From assembly GCF_003056405.1 (NCBI RefSeq), contig NZ_PYVZ01000002.1:186001-250000 (forward strand): 64,000 bases of DNA, given 5' to 3'. Origin of the DNA: Devosia indica (GTDB taxonomy: Bacteria > Pseudomonadota > Alphaproteobacteria > Rhizobiales > Devosiaceae). Positions 1 through 10,515 of the stretch are shown here, in pieces. Each line of letters opens with the position of its first letter. The first letter of the stretch is position 1. A program made the position numbers and the translations under genes. The notes under the pieces are model-generated. The model ran no database searches and had not been told where the DNA came from. It saw nothing but the letters and a program-made list of their open reading frames with translations.

Positions 1-1174
1 CTGACAGCGCGGGCATGTGGACCTTGAGGCCCTCTCCGACGATTTCACCCACCGACATGCGCGGGCTGAGCGATCCGAACGGGTCCTGAAAGACGATCTG
101 CATGTGCTTGCGCAAGGGCCGCAACGCGTTCCAGGACCGGGACTGGACCTCGTTGCCGAGCAGCACGATGCGGCCGGTCGAGGGGATCAGGCGCAAAAGC
201 GCATAGCCTAGCGAGGATTTGCCCGAACCGCTTTCGCCGACCACGCCCAGGGTTTCGCCCTTGCGGATGCCCAGATCCACGCCGTCGACGGCGCGGATAT
301 GTCCGACCGTCCGGCGCAGCAGGCCGCGGCGAATGGGAAACCAGACCTTGAGGTCCTGCGTGGACACCACATTGGCACTTTGTGCCGGCAAGGGTGCAGG
401 ATCGCCGGCCGGTGCGGCAGCCAGCAATTGCCTTGTGTAGTGGTGTGCGGGCGCGGCGAAGATGGTCTGGGTGGCCCCCGTTTCCACCATTTCGCCCTTG
501 GTCATCACACAGACCCGGTCCGCGATGTGCCGCACGATGGACAGGTCGTGGGTGATGAACAGCAGGGCCATGCCGTGGGCCTGTTGCAGGGATTTGAGCA
601 GATCGAGCACCTGAGCCTGCACGGTCACGTCGAGCGCGGTGGTCGGCTCATCGGCGATCAGCAGTTTGGGTTCATTGGCCAGCGCCATGGCGATCATGGC
701 GCGCTGGCGCTGTCCGCCCGAAAGCTGGTGCGGATAATCGTCGATCCGCCCCTGCGGGTCTGGGATGCCGACGGCGTCGAGCAGGTCCAGGGTGCGGGCG
801 CGGGCCGCGTTGCGGCGCAGGCCCTGATGCACGGCGAGGACTTCGCCGATCTGCTTGCCAATGGTGTGCACCGGGTTGAGCGAGCTCATCGGCTCCTGGA
901 AGATCATGCCCACCTGATTGCCGCGAATGGAGCGCAGCGTTGCCGTAGCGGCTCCAACAAGCTCGGTGCCGTCGAAATGAACCTGCCCGGTCACCGAAGC
1001 CGTTGGCGGTTGCAGGCCGAGCAGTGAGAGGGCGGTGATTGATTTCCCCGATCCGCTTTCGCCCACCAGCGCCAGGGTCTCGCCCGCCGTCAGCTCGAAG
1101 GACACTTTGTCGACCGCCACGTTGGCGCCGAAGTGAACACTGAGATCGCGGACGGAGAGGAGGGGCTCGCTCAT
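1..1174 (-). CDS. yejF: Peptide ABC transporter ATPase, YejF-like (partial)
   Basis: The reverse strand reads as a double nucleotide-binding-domain ATPase that powers import of oligopeptides through the two permeases encoded upstream. The first 391 residues are present. The first domain shows Walker A GESGSGKS, signature LSGGQRQR and Walker [11 protein letters not shown] linker follows, and then the second Walker [13 protein letters not shown], after which the gene runs off the window. Two domains in one chain is the form of YejF (microcin C and peptide uptake). The ATG overlaps the stop of the preceding permease gene by the four bases ATGA, so the two are translationally coupled. Another dipeptide/oligopeptide importer ATPase with fused domains (GsiA type) is possible. 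Confidence 0.88.
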   Translation of the reverse strand, partial: MSEPLLSVRDLSVHFGANVAVDKVSFELTAGETLALVGESGSGKSITALSLLGLQPPTASVTGQVHFDGTELVGAATATLRSIRGNQVGMIFQEPMSSLNPVHTIGKQIGEVLAVHQGLRRNAARARTLDLLDAVGIPDPQGRIDDYPHQLSGGQRQRAMIAMALANEPKLLIADEPTTALDVTVQAQVLDLLKSLQQAHGMALLFITHDLSIVRHIADRVCVMTKGEMVETGATQTIFAAPAHHYTRQLLAAAPAGDPAPLPAQSANVVSTQDLKVWFPIRRGLLRRTVGHIRAVDGVDLGIRKGETLGVVGESGSGKSSLGYALLRLIPSTGRIVLLGNEVQSRSWNALRPLRKHMQIVFQDPFGSLSPRMSVGEIVGEGLKVHMPALS

Positions 1175-2295
1175 CGGAACGTCTTTCGCGGATCGAAGGC
1201 GTCGCGGACGGCTTCGCCGATGAAGACCAGCAGGGTCATCATGATGGCCACGGTGAGGAAGCCGGTGAGGGCCAGCCAGGGGGCGTCGAGGCTGGATTTG
1301 CCTTCGGACAGCAAGCGCCCGAGCGATGGCGCGGTGACGGGCAGGCCGAAGCCGAGGAAATCCAATGACGTCAGGGTGGCGACAGACCCTGACAGGATGA
1401 AGGGCATGAAAGTGAGTGTGGCGACCATGGCGTTGGGCAGGAGATGCCGCCACATGATCCGCCGGTTGGAGACGCCGAGGGCGCGGGCGGCGTTGACATA
1501 TTCGAAATTGCGGGCGCGCAGGAACTCGGCGCGGACAATGCCCACGAGGCTCACCCAGGAGAACAGCAGCAGGATGCCCAGCAGCACCCAGAAATTGGGG
1601 GCGATCACCGAGGAGATGATCAGCAGCAGATAGAGCGAAGGCACCGAGGTCCAGATTTCAATCAGGCGCTGGGCGATGAGATCAACCCAGCCGCCGAAAT
1701 AGCCCTGCATGGCGCCGGCCACCACACCGATGACGGACGACAGGACTGTGAGCACCAGCCCGAACAGGATGGAGATGCGGAAGCCGTGGATGAGCCGCGC
1801 CAGAACATCGCGGCCGCCGCCGTCGGTGCCGAGCCAATGGTAATTGCCGGGTACGCAGAAGGAGTCCTCCACGCCTTCTGGATAGCGCTGGCAGATCTGC
1901 TCGCGCGTGAGCAGCCAGCTCGGCGGATTGGCGCCGGGAAAGGCGATGAAGCTGTCCACGGTGTTGTGGTTGAAGCGGATCGGCGGCCAGAGCATCCAGC
2001 CATTGGCCTCGATCTCGTCGATATTCACCTTGTGGCGGAAATTGGTGACGCCCAGAAAGCCGCCGAATTTGGATTCGGGATAGTCGACGAAGGCGGGGGT
2101 CAGCAATTCGCCCTTGTACATGACCAGGATCGGCCGGTCATTGGCGACGAATTCGGCGCCCAGGGTCAGCACGAAAAAGAACAGGAAGATCCAGAAGCTC
2201 CACCAGCCGCGCTTGTTGGCGCGAAAATTGGCCAGACGCCGCTGATTGAGCGGGGAAAGGCGTGGCGGCCTGATGATTTCGCTTGCCCCGCTCAT
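1171..2295 (-). CDS. yejE: Peptide ABC transporter permease, YejE-like
   Basis: Inner-membrane permease of 374 residues. An N-terminal cytoplasmic stretch and first membrane segment (about residues 30-50) are followed by a large periplasmic loop containing FRHKVNIDEIEANGW, then the BPD_transp_1 core of about five segments. The ATPase-coupling EAA loop is near AARALGVSNRRIMWRHLLPN. The long N-terminal extension with a periplasmic insert is the feature of YejE rather than of a plain DppC. The start overlaps the stop of the upstream permease by four bases. It forms one operon with the genes on either side. The substrate class (peptides) is inferred from family membership. Confidence 0.88.
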   Translation of the reverse strand: MSGASEIIRPPRLSPLNQRRLANFRANKRGWWSFWIFLFFFVLTLGAEFVANDRPILVMYKGELLTPAFVDYPESKFGGFLGVTNFRHKVNIDEIEANGWMLWPPIRFNHNTVDSFIAFPGANPPSWLLTREQICQRYPEGVEDSFCVPGNYHWLGTDGGGRDVLARLIHGFRISILFGLVLTVLSSVIGVVAGAMQGYFGGWVDLIAQRLIEIWTSVPSLYLLLIISSVIAPNFWVLLGILLLFSWVSLVGIVRAEFLRARNFEYVNAARALGVSNRRIMWRHLLPNAMVATLTFMPFILSGSVATLTSLDFLGFGLPVTAPSLGRLLSEGKSSLDAPWLALTGFLTVAIMMTLLVFIGEAVRDAFDPRKTFR

Positions 2296-3386
2296 ACGTC
2301 GCGGCTCTCAAAGTCAAGGCGCGGATCGACCCACATATAGGTGAGGTCCGAAATCAGGCCGATGATGAGACCCATCAGGGAGAAGATGTAGAGCGTGGCA
2401 AAGACCACCGGATAGTCGCGATTGACCACCGAGAGGTAGCCCAGGAGCCCCAGGCCATCGAGCAGGAAGATGGTTTCGATCAGTAGCGAACCGCCAAAGA
2501 ACACGCCGATGAAGGCGCCGGGAAAGCCGGCAATGATCAGCATCATGGCGTTGCGGAAGACGTGGCCGTAGAGCACCTGGTTTTCGGTCAGCCCCTTGGC
2601 CCTGGCCGTCACCACATATTGCTTGCCGATCTCATCGAGGAAGGAATTCTTGGTGAGCAGGGTCGCGGTGGCAAAGGCCCCAAGGCCCATGGCGAAGATG
2701 GGCAGGACCAGATGCCAGAAATAATCGAGCACCTGCTGCCACCAGGGAAAGTTTTCCCAGCCCGGCGAGGTCAGGCCACGCAGCGGGAAAAATTGCCAGA
2801 AACTGCCGCCTGCGAAAAAGACCACCAGGACGATGGCCACCAGAAAGCCCGGTACGGCGTAGCCGATGATGATGATGGTCGAGGTCCAGACATCAAAGCG
2901 CGAGCCGTCCCGCACCGCCTTGGCAATGCCCAGCGGAATGGAGACTCCATAGGCGATCAACGTCATCCACAGGCCCAGCGAGATCGAGACCGGCATTTTT
3001 TCCAGGATCAGGTCGATCACCGAGATGTCGCGATAGTAGCTCTCGCCGAAATCGAAGCGCAGATAATTGCCGAGCATGGAAAAGAAGCGCTCGAGCGGCG
3101 GCTTGTCGAAGCCGAACTGTCTTTCGATGCGCTCCACCAGTTCGGGCGGCAGGCCCTGGCTTCCGCGGTAGCTTGAATTGCCGCCCTGGACCTGTTGGCC
3201 GGCAAAATCGCCGCCTTCGCTGCCGGTGACGCGTTCGAGCGCGCCGGTGTTTTGCCCGGAGAGATTGGCCAGCGCCTGCTCGACGGGGCCGCCGGGGGCA
3301 AATTGGGTAATGAGGAAGCTGACGGCCATGATGCCGAAAACGGTGGGGATCATCAGCAAGAGGCGGCGGATGATATAGGCGCCCAT
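2292..3386 (-). CDS. yejB: Peptide ABC transporter permease, YejB-like
   Basis: Inner-membrane permease of 364 residues, the partner of the YejE-like protein. It has the N-terminal segment typical of DppB-type permeases (YIIRRLLLMIPTVFGIM), then an insert of about 70 residues containing EQALANLSGQ and GGDFAGQQVQ, which is typical of YejB. The transport core has an EAA loop at VVTARAKGLTENQVLYGHVFRNA. GGAGCAGGA lies directly before the ATG. The operon order is permease, permease, ATPase. No yejA-type binding-protein gene is found upstream within the window, so the binding protein must be encoded elsewhere or downstream of the ATPase. Confidence 0.88.
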   Translation of the reverse strand: MGAYIIRRLLLMIPTVFGIMAVSFLITQFAPGGPVEQALANLSGQNTGALERVTGSEGGDFAGQQVQGGNSSYRGSQGLPPELVERIERQFGFDKPPLERFFSMLGNYLRFDFGESYYRDISVIDLILEKMPVSISLGLWMTLIAYGVSIPLGIAKAVRDGSRFDVWTSTIIIIGYAVPGFLVAIVLVVFFAGGSFWQFFPLRGLTSPGWENFPWWQQVLDYFWHLVLPIFAMGLGAFATATLLTKNSFLDEIGKQYVVTARAKGLTENQVLYGHVFRNAMMLIIAGFPGAFIGVFFGGSLLIETIFLLDGLGLLGYLSVVNRDYPVVFATLYIFSLMGLIIGLISDLTYMWVDPRLDFESRDV

Positions 3387-3588
3387 TCCTGCTCCGGCGA
3401 TCCCGTTTCACTCGTGTTTCCGGCGGTCTTGTCCAGCGCAAATCACTGGTTGACCGGATTTTTCACAATGCAACATTTCGATGACCGCTTGGCAAGCCGG
3501 ATGGCACCAACATTGCGTGATCTGCGCGAAAGTCCTTGCGGGGATGGATCTGACTGTTCACGATCAAGTCTCTCAAGGAGCGTATCGC

Positions 3589-3822
3589 GTGAAATTTGCC
3601 CCCATCATCCAGGTGAAAGATCAGTCCATGGCCCGCGTGCTGATCGTGGCGCTCAAGGCGCATGGCTTCCACCCGCTTGAGCCGCGTGAAGGCGGCTTGC
3701 CTGGCGTGCCGAACCTTTTCGGCCCGGAAGGGTTCATTGTGGAGGTGCCCGAAGACGAGGTGGCCGACGCCGCCATGCTGGCGCAGGATCTGCTCAAGGA
3801 TATGGTGGATCGCTCGGCATGA
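3589..3822 (+). CDS. Small DUF2007-like (putative signal-transducing) protein
   Basis: A 77-residue soluble protein. I chose the GTG start because AAGGAG lies eight bases upstream; earlier in-frame starts lack such a site. The fold pattern resembles DUF2007: one strand ending in a basic helix (LIVALKAHGFHP), a GGLPGVPNLFG loop, a strand (GFIVEVPEDEV) and a terminal helix (MLAQDLLKDM). DUF2007 proteins are small ferredoxin-like domains whose biochemical role is not settled. The gene stands alone, divergent from the peptide importer operon and upstream of the Omp19-like lipoprotein. Confidence 0.6.
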   Translation: MKFAPIIQVKDQSMARVLIVALKAHGFHPLEPREGGLPGVPNLFGPEGFIVEVPEDEVADAAMLAQDLLKDMVDRSA

Positions 3823-3961
3823 CTGGCGCGCTGCCCTGAAAACGGCCACATTGGTGTGAGACGCGTCCGATGCGGGTCGGGCAATTGAACAGGGTGGAGG
3901 CTTTGGGTATAAGCCGCCACAAGTGTTAATGTGCATTAAGCCTTTGCGGCAGGAGTGATCA

Positions 3962-4567
3962 ATGCAGGATTGGAAGCGCGGCGCTTCATCCGTAATCGGC
4001 CTTGCGGCCCTCGCCTTTCTGGCGGCGGCGTGTTCCCCGTCCAGCCGGACCAATACCGCCAATCTCAATGTTGTGGGTTCGCCCCAGCAATTGCAGCCCG
4101 TGCAGAACTCGACGGTGCAGCAATCGACCTTGCCGGCGATTGGCGCAACCGGCACGCCGGCCCCTGGCCTTTCGGGCCAGCCGGTGCTGGGTGGCCAAAC
4201 GACCACGACGGCCAGCGCAACAACGGCGGGCACGGCAACGGGCACCAATAGCTCGATCGTTTCTGTCGGCACGCCGTTGACCACCGGGGTCTCGACCGGT
4301 CCGGAAGGTGCCTGGAATGTGGTTGCCGCCGGCCAGACCTGCCGTCTCAATCTGCCGCTCACCGCCAAGACGGGCACCAACTACTACCGTGCCTCGGCGC
4401 CCGGCTGCACCGTGCCGCAGATTGCTTCGGTGACCGGCTGGCAGCAGGTGGGCAGCCAGCTCCAGCTTTACGATGAGAACGGCAATATCGCCGCTTTCCT
4501 CGCCCCCTCCGGTGGTCGCTATATTGGCACGATGGGCGGTGGCCAGGCCGTCTCGATGGCCCGCTAG
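3962..4567 (+). CDS. Omp19/AprI-type protease-inhibitor lipoprotein
   Basis: A 201-residue lipoprotein. The signal peptide ends at Cys24 in LAAAC, a slightly atypical lipobox. A low-complexity Ser/Thr/Ala/Gly linker spans roughly residues 25-110, followed by a C-terminal beta-barrel domain of about 90 residues: it begins AWNVVAAGQTC, contains a second Cys in SAPGC, and ends in GGQAVSMAR. This layout and the C-terminal motif match Brucella Omp19 and the AprI/Inh metalloprotease-inhibitor family, in which two cysteines form a disulfide. It probably sits in the outer membrane and protects the cell surface from proteases. AGGAG precedes the ATG, and a strong terminator follows directly. Confidence 0.8.
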   Translation: MQDWKRGASSVIGLAALAFLAAACSPSSRTNTANLNVVGSPQQLQPVQNSTVQQSTLPAIGATGTPAPGLSGQPVLGGQTTTTASATTAGTATGTNSSIVSVGTPLTTGVSTGPEGAWNVVAAGQTCRLNLPLTAKTGTNYYRASAPGCTVPQIASVTGWQQVGSQLQLYDENGNIAAFLAPSGGRYIGTMGGGQAVSMAR

Positions 4568-4580
4568 GATTTTTTGTGAG

Positions 4581-4605
4581 GCCGGCCCGCAAGGGCCGGC
4601 TTTTT
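4581..4605 (+). terminator. Intrinsic terminator of the Omp19-like gene
   Basis: A perfect 8-bp stem, GCCGGCCC with GGGCCGGC, and a GCAA loop are followed by five T residues, 13 bases after the stop codon of the lipoprotein gene. Confidence 0.88.
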
Positions 4606-4670
4606 CTCTCACGCTTATTCAAGCCCTGTCCGCCCTTGGGTCCGGCCCGAGGAAGGCTCCGGATTACTTC

Positions 4671-5840
4671 ATGTCTTCCAGCACCATTGCAACCCGGCCC
4701 CCCGTCCGTGCCGCCTATGACGAGCTGGTGACGCGCGGCACGCTGACGTCCGATCCGGCACAGATCGATGCTGTCCGGGAGCTCGACCGGGTGCTGGCCG
4801 ATCTGGTTGCCCACAAACCCAAGCGCCTGTTCGGCTTTTTCGAAAAGGCGCCGGTGGCGGTGCGCGGGCTCTATCTCCATGGCGAGGTGGGGCGCGGCAA
4901 GACCATGCTGATGGACCTGTTTTTTGCCGCCGTGCCGTTCCGGGAGAAGCGGCGCGTGCATTTCCATGAATTCATGGACGAGGTGCATGCCGGGATTGCC
5001 ACCTTCCGCAAGTCGGTGCGCGGCAAGGACGAGGATGCCGATCCGGTCGAGGCGGTGGTCAAGCCCATCCTCAAGGGCGGGCTGCGGCTGTTGTGCCTGG
5101 ATGAATTCCACGTGCACGATATCGCCAATGCCATGCTGCTCGACCGGCTGTTTTCAAAGCTGTTTGCCGGTGGGGTGACACTGGTGGCGACGTCCAATGT
5201 GGTGCCCGACGGGCTCTACAAGGACGGGCTCAATCGCCAGCTCTTCCTGCCCTTCATCGCGCTTTTGAAGGAAAAGACCGTTGTGGCCGGCCTGCCGAGC
5301 GAACAGGACTATCGCCGGCTGAAATTTGCCGGCCAGCAGGTCTATGCCTTCGGCACGGGGCCGGCTGTGCGCGAGGCAATGGACCAGATGTGGTTGCGCA
5401 TCACCGGCGGCGAGCCGGGCGAACCGGGCGTGGTGGAGAGCATCGGGCGGCAAATTCCGGTGCCGCTGACCGCCATGGGCGCGGCGCGTTTCGGCTTTTC
5501 AGATCTCTGCGAGAAGCCGCTGGGTACGCGCGACTTCGTGCGCATTGCCCATCAGTTCGATTCCATCGTGCTCGACGATGTTCCCCAGATGGACCGCACC
5601 AGATCCGATGCGGCCAAGCGCTTCATTCTGCTCATCGACTCGCTCTACGACCGCGGCGTGAAACTGGCGGCCAGCTTTGCCGTGCCGCTCGACGAGCTGG
5701 GCGCCGACGACAAAACCGCGTTTGAGTTCCAGCGCACCCTGTCTCGGCTGACCGAGATGCAATCGGAGGATTATCTGGCCAAGGGCTTGCGCGACGCTGC
5801 GCCGGCGGAGCAGCAGACCGCTGCAGCGGGGCGCGTCTAG
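4671..5840 (+). CDS. zapE: Cell-division ATPase ZapE (AFG1 family)
   Basis: A 389-residue P-loop ATPase of the AFG1/ZapE family. Walker A is GEVGRGKT at residues 71-78, followed by MLMDLFF. The family motif HFHEFMDEVH is near residues 97-106, and Walker B is LLCLDEFHVHD near 140-150. The sensor motif LVATSNVVPDGLYKDGLNR comes next. ZapE acts at the constricting Z ring in Escherichia coli; the mitochondrial relative acts in protein quality control. The start at 4671 gives a normal family length; a GGAAGG site lies rather far upstream. In many alphaproteobacteria zapE lies just upstream of mdh, as here, with one small gene between on the opposite strand. Confidence 0.92.
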   Translation: MSSSTIATRPPVRAAYDELVTRGTLTSDPAQIDAVRELDRVLADLVAHKPKRLFGFFEKAPVAVRGLYLHGEVGRGKTMLMDLFFAAVPFREKRRVHFHEFMDEVHAGIATFRKSVRGKDEDADPVEAVVKPILKGGLRLLCLDEFHVHDIANAMLLDRLFSKLFAGGVTLVATSNVVPDGLYKDGLNRQLFLPFIALLKEKTVVAGLPSEQDYRRLKFAGQQVYAFGTGPAVREAMDQMWLRITGGEPGEPGVVESIGRQIPVPLTAMGAARFGFSDLCEKPLGTRDFVRIAHQFDSIVLDDVPQMDRTRSDAAKRFILLIDSLYDRGVKLAASFAVPLDELGADDKTAFEFQRTLSRLTEMQSEDYLAKGLRDAAPAEQQTAAAGRV

Positions 5841-5849
5841 GCGGAAATC

Positions 5850-5875
5850 GGCGGCCCATATGGTCACGGGCCGCC
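5850..5875. terminator. Hairpin between convergent genes
   Basis: GGCGGCCC and GGGCCGCC form a perfect 8-bp stem in the gap between convergent zapE and the small secreted-protein gene. It could end transcription from both sides. It lacks a clear T tract. Confidence 0.5.
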
Positions 5876-5886
5876 GGGCAGGCTTA

Positions 5887-6213
5887 TCAGTCGGTAAAAT
5901 TGAACTCGGTCAACTCGCAGACATTGTTGTCCGCCGAAATCGCCTGGTCACCGTCTTCGAACACGGCCATGAAGTCGTATTTGCAGTACCCGCTGCCATC
6001 ATCGATGTTGACAATGACGCTGCTGCCGGCCAGCAGAACATCATCACCAAGGATGTCTTCCTGCCAGTTGGCTTCGCCGGTATTGGAGGCATAGAATTCG
6101 TAGATATCGTAGGACGACACGTTGTTGATCTGCACGCGCCGATCCAGGGCCGCAGCGTCAGCGACGCCGACCAAGGCCAAAGCGAGCGCAAAGCCCGCCA
6201 CTATTTTTTTCAT
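5887..6213 (-). CDS. Small secreted protein, function unknown
   Basis: A 108-residue protein with a clear signal peptide (MKKIVAGFALALALVGVADA, cleavage after ADA). The mature part is acidic, with two Cys residues (GYCKYDF and NNVCEL) that could form a disulfide. It also holds the stretch RRVQINNVSSYDIYEFYASN. The start was chosen at MKK because GAGG lies at the right distance and the signal peptide begins there. Similar small periplasmic proteins with an INN-S-IYEFYAS pattern are, as far as I recall, widespread in alphaproteobacteria, but I know of no function. Confidence 0.75.
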   Translation of the reverse strand: MKKIVAGFALALALVGVADAAALDRRVQINNVSSYDIYEFYASNTGEANWQEDILGDDVLLAGSSVIVNIDDGSGYCKYDFMAVFEDGDQAISADNNVCELTEFNFTD

Positions 6214-6467
6214 GATTACCCTCAAGGGCGATATCCGCCCGGCAATATGCATTATTGATCGGCCGGGTGCGCCGCAAGACACCGCGCAAAATATACTTGG
6301 GAGTATAGGCGCAAAGCCTAGAGCATCGGTGATGCGCGCCTTTGCCTATCCGGCACTACCCCTTCGCCCATCAGCATGAGCTAAAACCCAATTACGACGA
6401 AGGGTTCACTTGCCCGCATGTCCCGACAGGGTTAAGACGTGCGCCAATTCAACGCAGTCTGGGATGA

Positions 6468-7436
<969 letters not shown>

Positions 7437-7442
7437 CACTGC

Positions 7443-7469
7443 AAGCCGCTGGCCCCGCCAGCGGCTTTT
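7443..7469 (+). terminator. Hairpin/attenuator between mdh and sucC
   Basis: AAGCCGCTGGC and GCCAGCGGCTT pair perfectly over 11 bp around a CCC loop, followed by TT and a mixed tract. It lies seven bases after mdh. The short T run suggests partial termination or protection of the mdh 3' end. Confidence 0.7.
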
Positions 7470-7524
7470 GGCTTTCCGGCTCCAGAAATGCCGGAACATT
7501 GTCTGCCCACCCAAGGGGAAAAGA

Positions 7525-8718
7525 ATGAATATCCATGAACATCAGGCCAAGGCGCTGCTGAAGGAATATGGCGCGCCGGTTGCTTCGGGCGTTGCCATCT
7601 TCTCGGCGGACGAAGCCGAGGCGGCTGCCAAGTCGCTGCCCGGTCCGCTCTATGTGGTCAAGAGCCAGATCCATGCCGGCGGTCGCGGCAAGGGCAAGTT
7701 CAAGGAACTCGGGCCCGATGCCAAGGGGGGCGTACGCCTGGCCAAGTCGGTCGAGGACGTGATTGCCAATGCCCGCGAAATGCTTGGCAATACGCTGGTG
7801 ACCAAGCAGACCGGCCCGGCCGGCAAGCAGGTCAACCGCCTCTATATCGAGGATGGCGCCGATATCGCCCGCGAGCTCTACTGCTCGTTGCTGGTCGATC
7901 GTGCAACGTCCCGGGTTTCCTTCGTCGTCTCCACTGAAGGCGGCATGGACATCGAGGCTGTGGCCGAGCATACGCCCGAGAAGATCATCACTGTCGCCAT
8001 TGACCCGGTTGCCGGCGTTACCGCTGATGACGTCGCCAAGATCAATGCAGCGCTTGAACTTGACGGCGCGGCGGCCGAAGACGGCAAGACCCTGTTCCCG
8101 ATCCTCTACAAGGCGTTCACCGAAAAGGACATGAGCCTGCTCGAAGTGAACCCGCTGATCGTGATGACTGATGGCCATCTGCGCGTGCTCGACGCCAAGG
8201 TCAGCTTCGACAGCAATGCCGGGTTCCGTCACGAAGAGCTCAAGCCGCTGCGCGACCTGACCGAAGAGGACGCCAAGGAAATCGAAGCGTCCAAATATGA
8301 CCTTGCCTATGTGGCGCTCGACGGCAATATCGGCTGCATGGTCAACGGCGCGGGCCTGGCCATGTCCACCATGGACATCATCAAGCTCTACGGCGCCGAG
8401 CCGGCCAACTTCCTTGATGTTGGTGGCGGTGCTTCCAAGGAGAAGGTGACCGCGGCCTTCAAGATCATCACTGCCGATCCGGCCGTGAAGGGCATTCTGG
8501 TCAACATCTTCGGCGGCATCATGCGCTGCGACGTCATCGCCGAAGGCGTGATCGCCGCGGTCAAGGAAGTCGGCCTCAAGGTGCCGCTGGTGGTTCGCCT
8601 CGAAGGCACCCGCGTCAAGGAAGGCAAGGAAATCCTCGACAATTCCGGCCTCGACGTCATCTCTGCCGATGACCTGGACGATGCCGCCCAGAAGATCGTC
8701 AAGGCGGTGCAGGGCTAA
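7525..8718 (+). CDS. sucC: Succinate-CoA ligase, beta subunit
   Basis: A 397-residue ADP/GDP-forming succinyl-CoA synthetase beta subunit with an N-terminal ATP-grasp domain starting [16 protein letters not shown]. Nucleotide-site residues lie in [21 protein letters not shown]-terminal CoA-ligase domain contains the [17 protein letters not shown] motif. The start at MNIHEHQAK is the universal family start; GGGGAAAAG lies just before. It works with SucD, whose gene lies 592 bases downstream, beyond a small secreted-protein gene that begins four bases after the sucC stop. Confidence 0.97.
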   Translation: MNIHEHQAKALLKEYGAPVASGVAIFSADEAEAAAKSLPGPLYVVKSQIHAGGRGKGKFKELGPDAKGGVRLAKSVEDVIANAREMLGNTLVTKQTGPAGKQVNRLYIEDGADIARELYCSLLVDRATSRVSFVVSTEGGMDIEAVAEHTPEKIITVAIDPVAGVTADDVAKINAALELDGAAAEDGKTLFPILYKAFTEKDMSLLEVNPLIVMTDGHLRVLDAKVSFDSNAGFRHEELKPLRDLTEEDAKEIEASKYDLAYVALDGNIGCMVNGAGLAMSTMDIIKLYGAEPANFLDVGGGASKEKVTAAFKIITADPAVKGILVNIFGGIMRCDVIAEGVIAAVKEVGLKVPLVVRLEGTRVKEGKEILDNSGLDVISADDLDDAAQKIVKAVQG

Positions 8719-8722
8719 GCCG

Positions 8723-9247
8723 ATGCGCGTGAGCCTCGCACTCGTTCTGGCACTGGGCCTGGCAGCTCAGCCGGCTCTGGCCCAGAAGACCAAGTCGTCC
8801 CCGGCTGCAGAAGCCGTGGCGGCGCTGGAGATGTGCGAGGCCTTCGCCAGGGGTGACGTGCTTGCCCTCGAGACGGCCAAGGGTGCCGGCTGGGACGCCT
8901 ATGAGGATGAAGCGGAAAGCCCCTTCATCCGCTCCTATTCGGCCGGGCGCGAGGTTCCGGGCATCGGCTGGGGCGACATGTTCGCGCTGGTCGAGAGCTA
9001 TCCGAACCGCACGCTGGGCTATTGCCGCATCGATATTGCCGAGCCCCGGGGGCAGGGCGAAGGCGCCATCGAGGCGCTGGCCGCGCTGGATGGCTACGAG
9101 GGTGAGGTGACCAGCGAAAATGGCGGCACCTATGCAAGCCTGATTGGCACTGGCGCCCTCGACAGCCTGCTCATCACCCATTGGGACGCTGTGGGCTTTG
9201 TTATCCAGCTCACGATCCTCACGCCGAACACCGCCACGAGCGAATAG
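8723..9247 (+). CDS. Secreted hypothetical protein between sucC and sucD
   Basis: A 174-residue protein with a signal peptide (MRVSLALVLALGLAAQPALA, then QKTKSS). The mature part has two cysteines (EMCEAF and GYCRID) and patterns such as LETAKGAGWDAYEDE and PFIRSY. The ATG is four bases after the sucC stop and the gene sits in the same orientation, so it is probably co-transcribed with sucC and sucD. I do not recognise a named family. Similar small periplasmic proteins with a 'CE-F..GD..ALE.A...GW' pattern may exist in relatives. It is unlikely to act on succinyl-CoA, because it is exported. Confidence 0.8.
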   Translation: MRVSLALVLALGLAAQPALAQKTKSSPAAEAVAALEMCEAFARGDVLALETAKGAGWDAYEDEAESPFIRSYSAGREVPGIGWGDMFALVESYPNRTLGYCRIDIAEPRGQGEGAIEALAALDGYEGEVTSENGGTYASLIGTGALDSLLITHWDAVGFVIQLTILTPNTATSE

Positions 9248-9310
9248 TAAACCGCCCCGGATTTGCGGGCATGAATTGGCGCCTGGCGCCGAAAGACGGA
9301 AGAGAAACAG

Positions 9311-10216
9311 ATGTCCATTCTCGTCAACAAAGACACCAAGGTTCTTGTGCAGGGCCTGACCGGCAAGACCGGTACCTTCCACACCGAGCAGGCCCTGGCC
9401 TATTTCGGCACCAAGATGGTGGGGGGCACCCATCCCAAGAAGGGCGGCGAAGTCTGGTCCTCGGGTGTCGACGGCACCGAATTGCCGATCTTTGCCTCGG
9501 TTGCCGAGGGCAAGGACAAGACCGGCGCCAATGCCTCGGTGATCTATGTGCCGCCGGCTGGTGCCGCCGCGGCCATCGAGGAGGCAATCGACGCCGAGAT
9601 CGAGCTGATCGTGTGCATCACTGAAGGCGTGCCGGTCATGGACATGGTGCGCGTCAAGGCAAAGCTGGAAAAGTCCAAGTCGCGCCTGATCGGGCCGAAC
9701 TGCCCCGGCGTCCTGACCCCGGAAGAATGCAAGATCGGCATCATGCCGGGCTCGATCTTCTCCAAGGGTTCGGTGGGCATTGTTTCGCGCTCGGGCACGC
9801 TTACTTATGAAGCGGTGTTCCAGACCACCAATGAAGGCCTTGGCCAGACCACAGCCGTTGGTATCGGCGGCGACCCGGTCAAAGGCACTGAATTCATCGA
9901 CGTGCTCGAGATGTTCCTGGCCGACGAAGCCACCAAGTCGATCATCATGATTGGCGAAATCGGCGGTTCGGCCGAAGAGGAAGCGGCCCAGTTCCTGATC
10001 GACGAGGCCAAGAAGGGCCGTAAGAAGCCGATGGCCGGTTTCATTGCGGGCCGCACCGCCCCTCCGGGCCGCACCATGGGCCATGCGGGCGCCGTGATTT
10101 CCGGCGGCAAGGGTGGCGCGGAAGAAAAGATCGCGGCCATGGAAGCGGCCGGTATCAAGGTTTCGGCCTCGCCGGCGCGCATCGGCGCAACGCTGGCGGA
10201 TGTGCTGAAAGGCTAG
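9311..10216 (+). CDS. sucD: Succinate-CoA ligase, alpha subunit
   Basis: A 301-residue alpha subunit of succinyl-CoA synthetase. The N-terminal CoA-binding domain includes [18 protein letters not shown]. The phosphorylated catalytic histidine is about residue 258 in [19 protein letters not shown]. The [20 protein letters not shown] motif is present. GGAAGAGAAACAG precedes the ATG. Together with SucC it makes ATP or GTP from succinyl-CoA. It is followed by an unusually long gap (299 bases) before sucA. Confidence 0.97.
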   Translation: MSILVNKDTKVLVQGLTGKTGTFHTEQALAYFGTKMVGGTHPKKGGEVWSSGVDGTELPIFASVAEGKDKTGANASVIYVPPAGAAAAIEEAIDAEIELIVCITEGVPVMDMVRVKAKLEKSKSRLIGPNCPGVLTPEECKIGIMPGSIFSKGSVGIVSRSGTLTYEAVFQTTNEGLGQTTAVGIGGDPVKGTEFIDVLEMFLADEATKSIIMIGEIGGSAEEEAAQFLIDEAKKGRKKPMAGFIAGRTAPPGRTMGHAGAVISGGKGGAEEKIAAMEAAGIKVSASPARIGATLADVLKG

Positions 10217-10233
10217 GTCTGCACCCCAACATG

Positions 10234-10253
10234 CCTCCCCCTGATGGGGGAGG
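10234..10253. repeat. Dispersed GC-rich palindrome, copy 1
   Basis: CCTCCCCC-TGAT-GGGGGAGG is a perfect 8-bp inverted repeat in the sucD-sucA gap. A near-identical palindrome is at 41005-41026, so this looks like a dispersed REP-like element and not a gene-specific site. Confidence 0.7.
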
Positions 10254-10515
10254 TCAGGGGGGTATCGTACCATGTGCGACCAATGTCGGTCGCGCTTCGG
10301 TCACGGTTCGGTGCTAGTCCGGACCACGATGTGTTTGTTACACAGATGAGTGAGCCGTGGCGCCTTGTGGGGCGCCGCCAGACTTAACAAGATACAAAGG
10401 AAACGCGGTCAATATTCGGCCCACTTTATGGATGACCGCATTTGACACCGGACTGGATACTCCAGGCCGGTTCGTTGAGAAGGATGGCAGGGCGCAAGGC
10501 CTTGCGACAAAAGCG

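Noticed and set aside
10442-10470. A TTGACA box upstream of sucA as a sigma-70 promoter
   Set aside because: No -10-like hexamer at 16-18 bases; the nearest match is only eight bases away.
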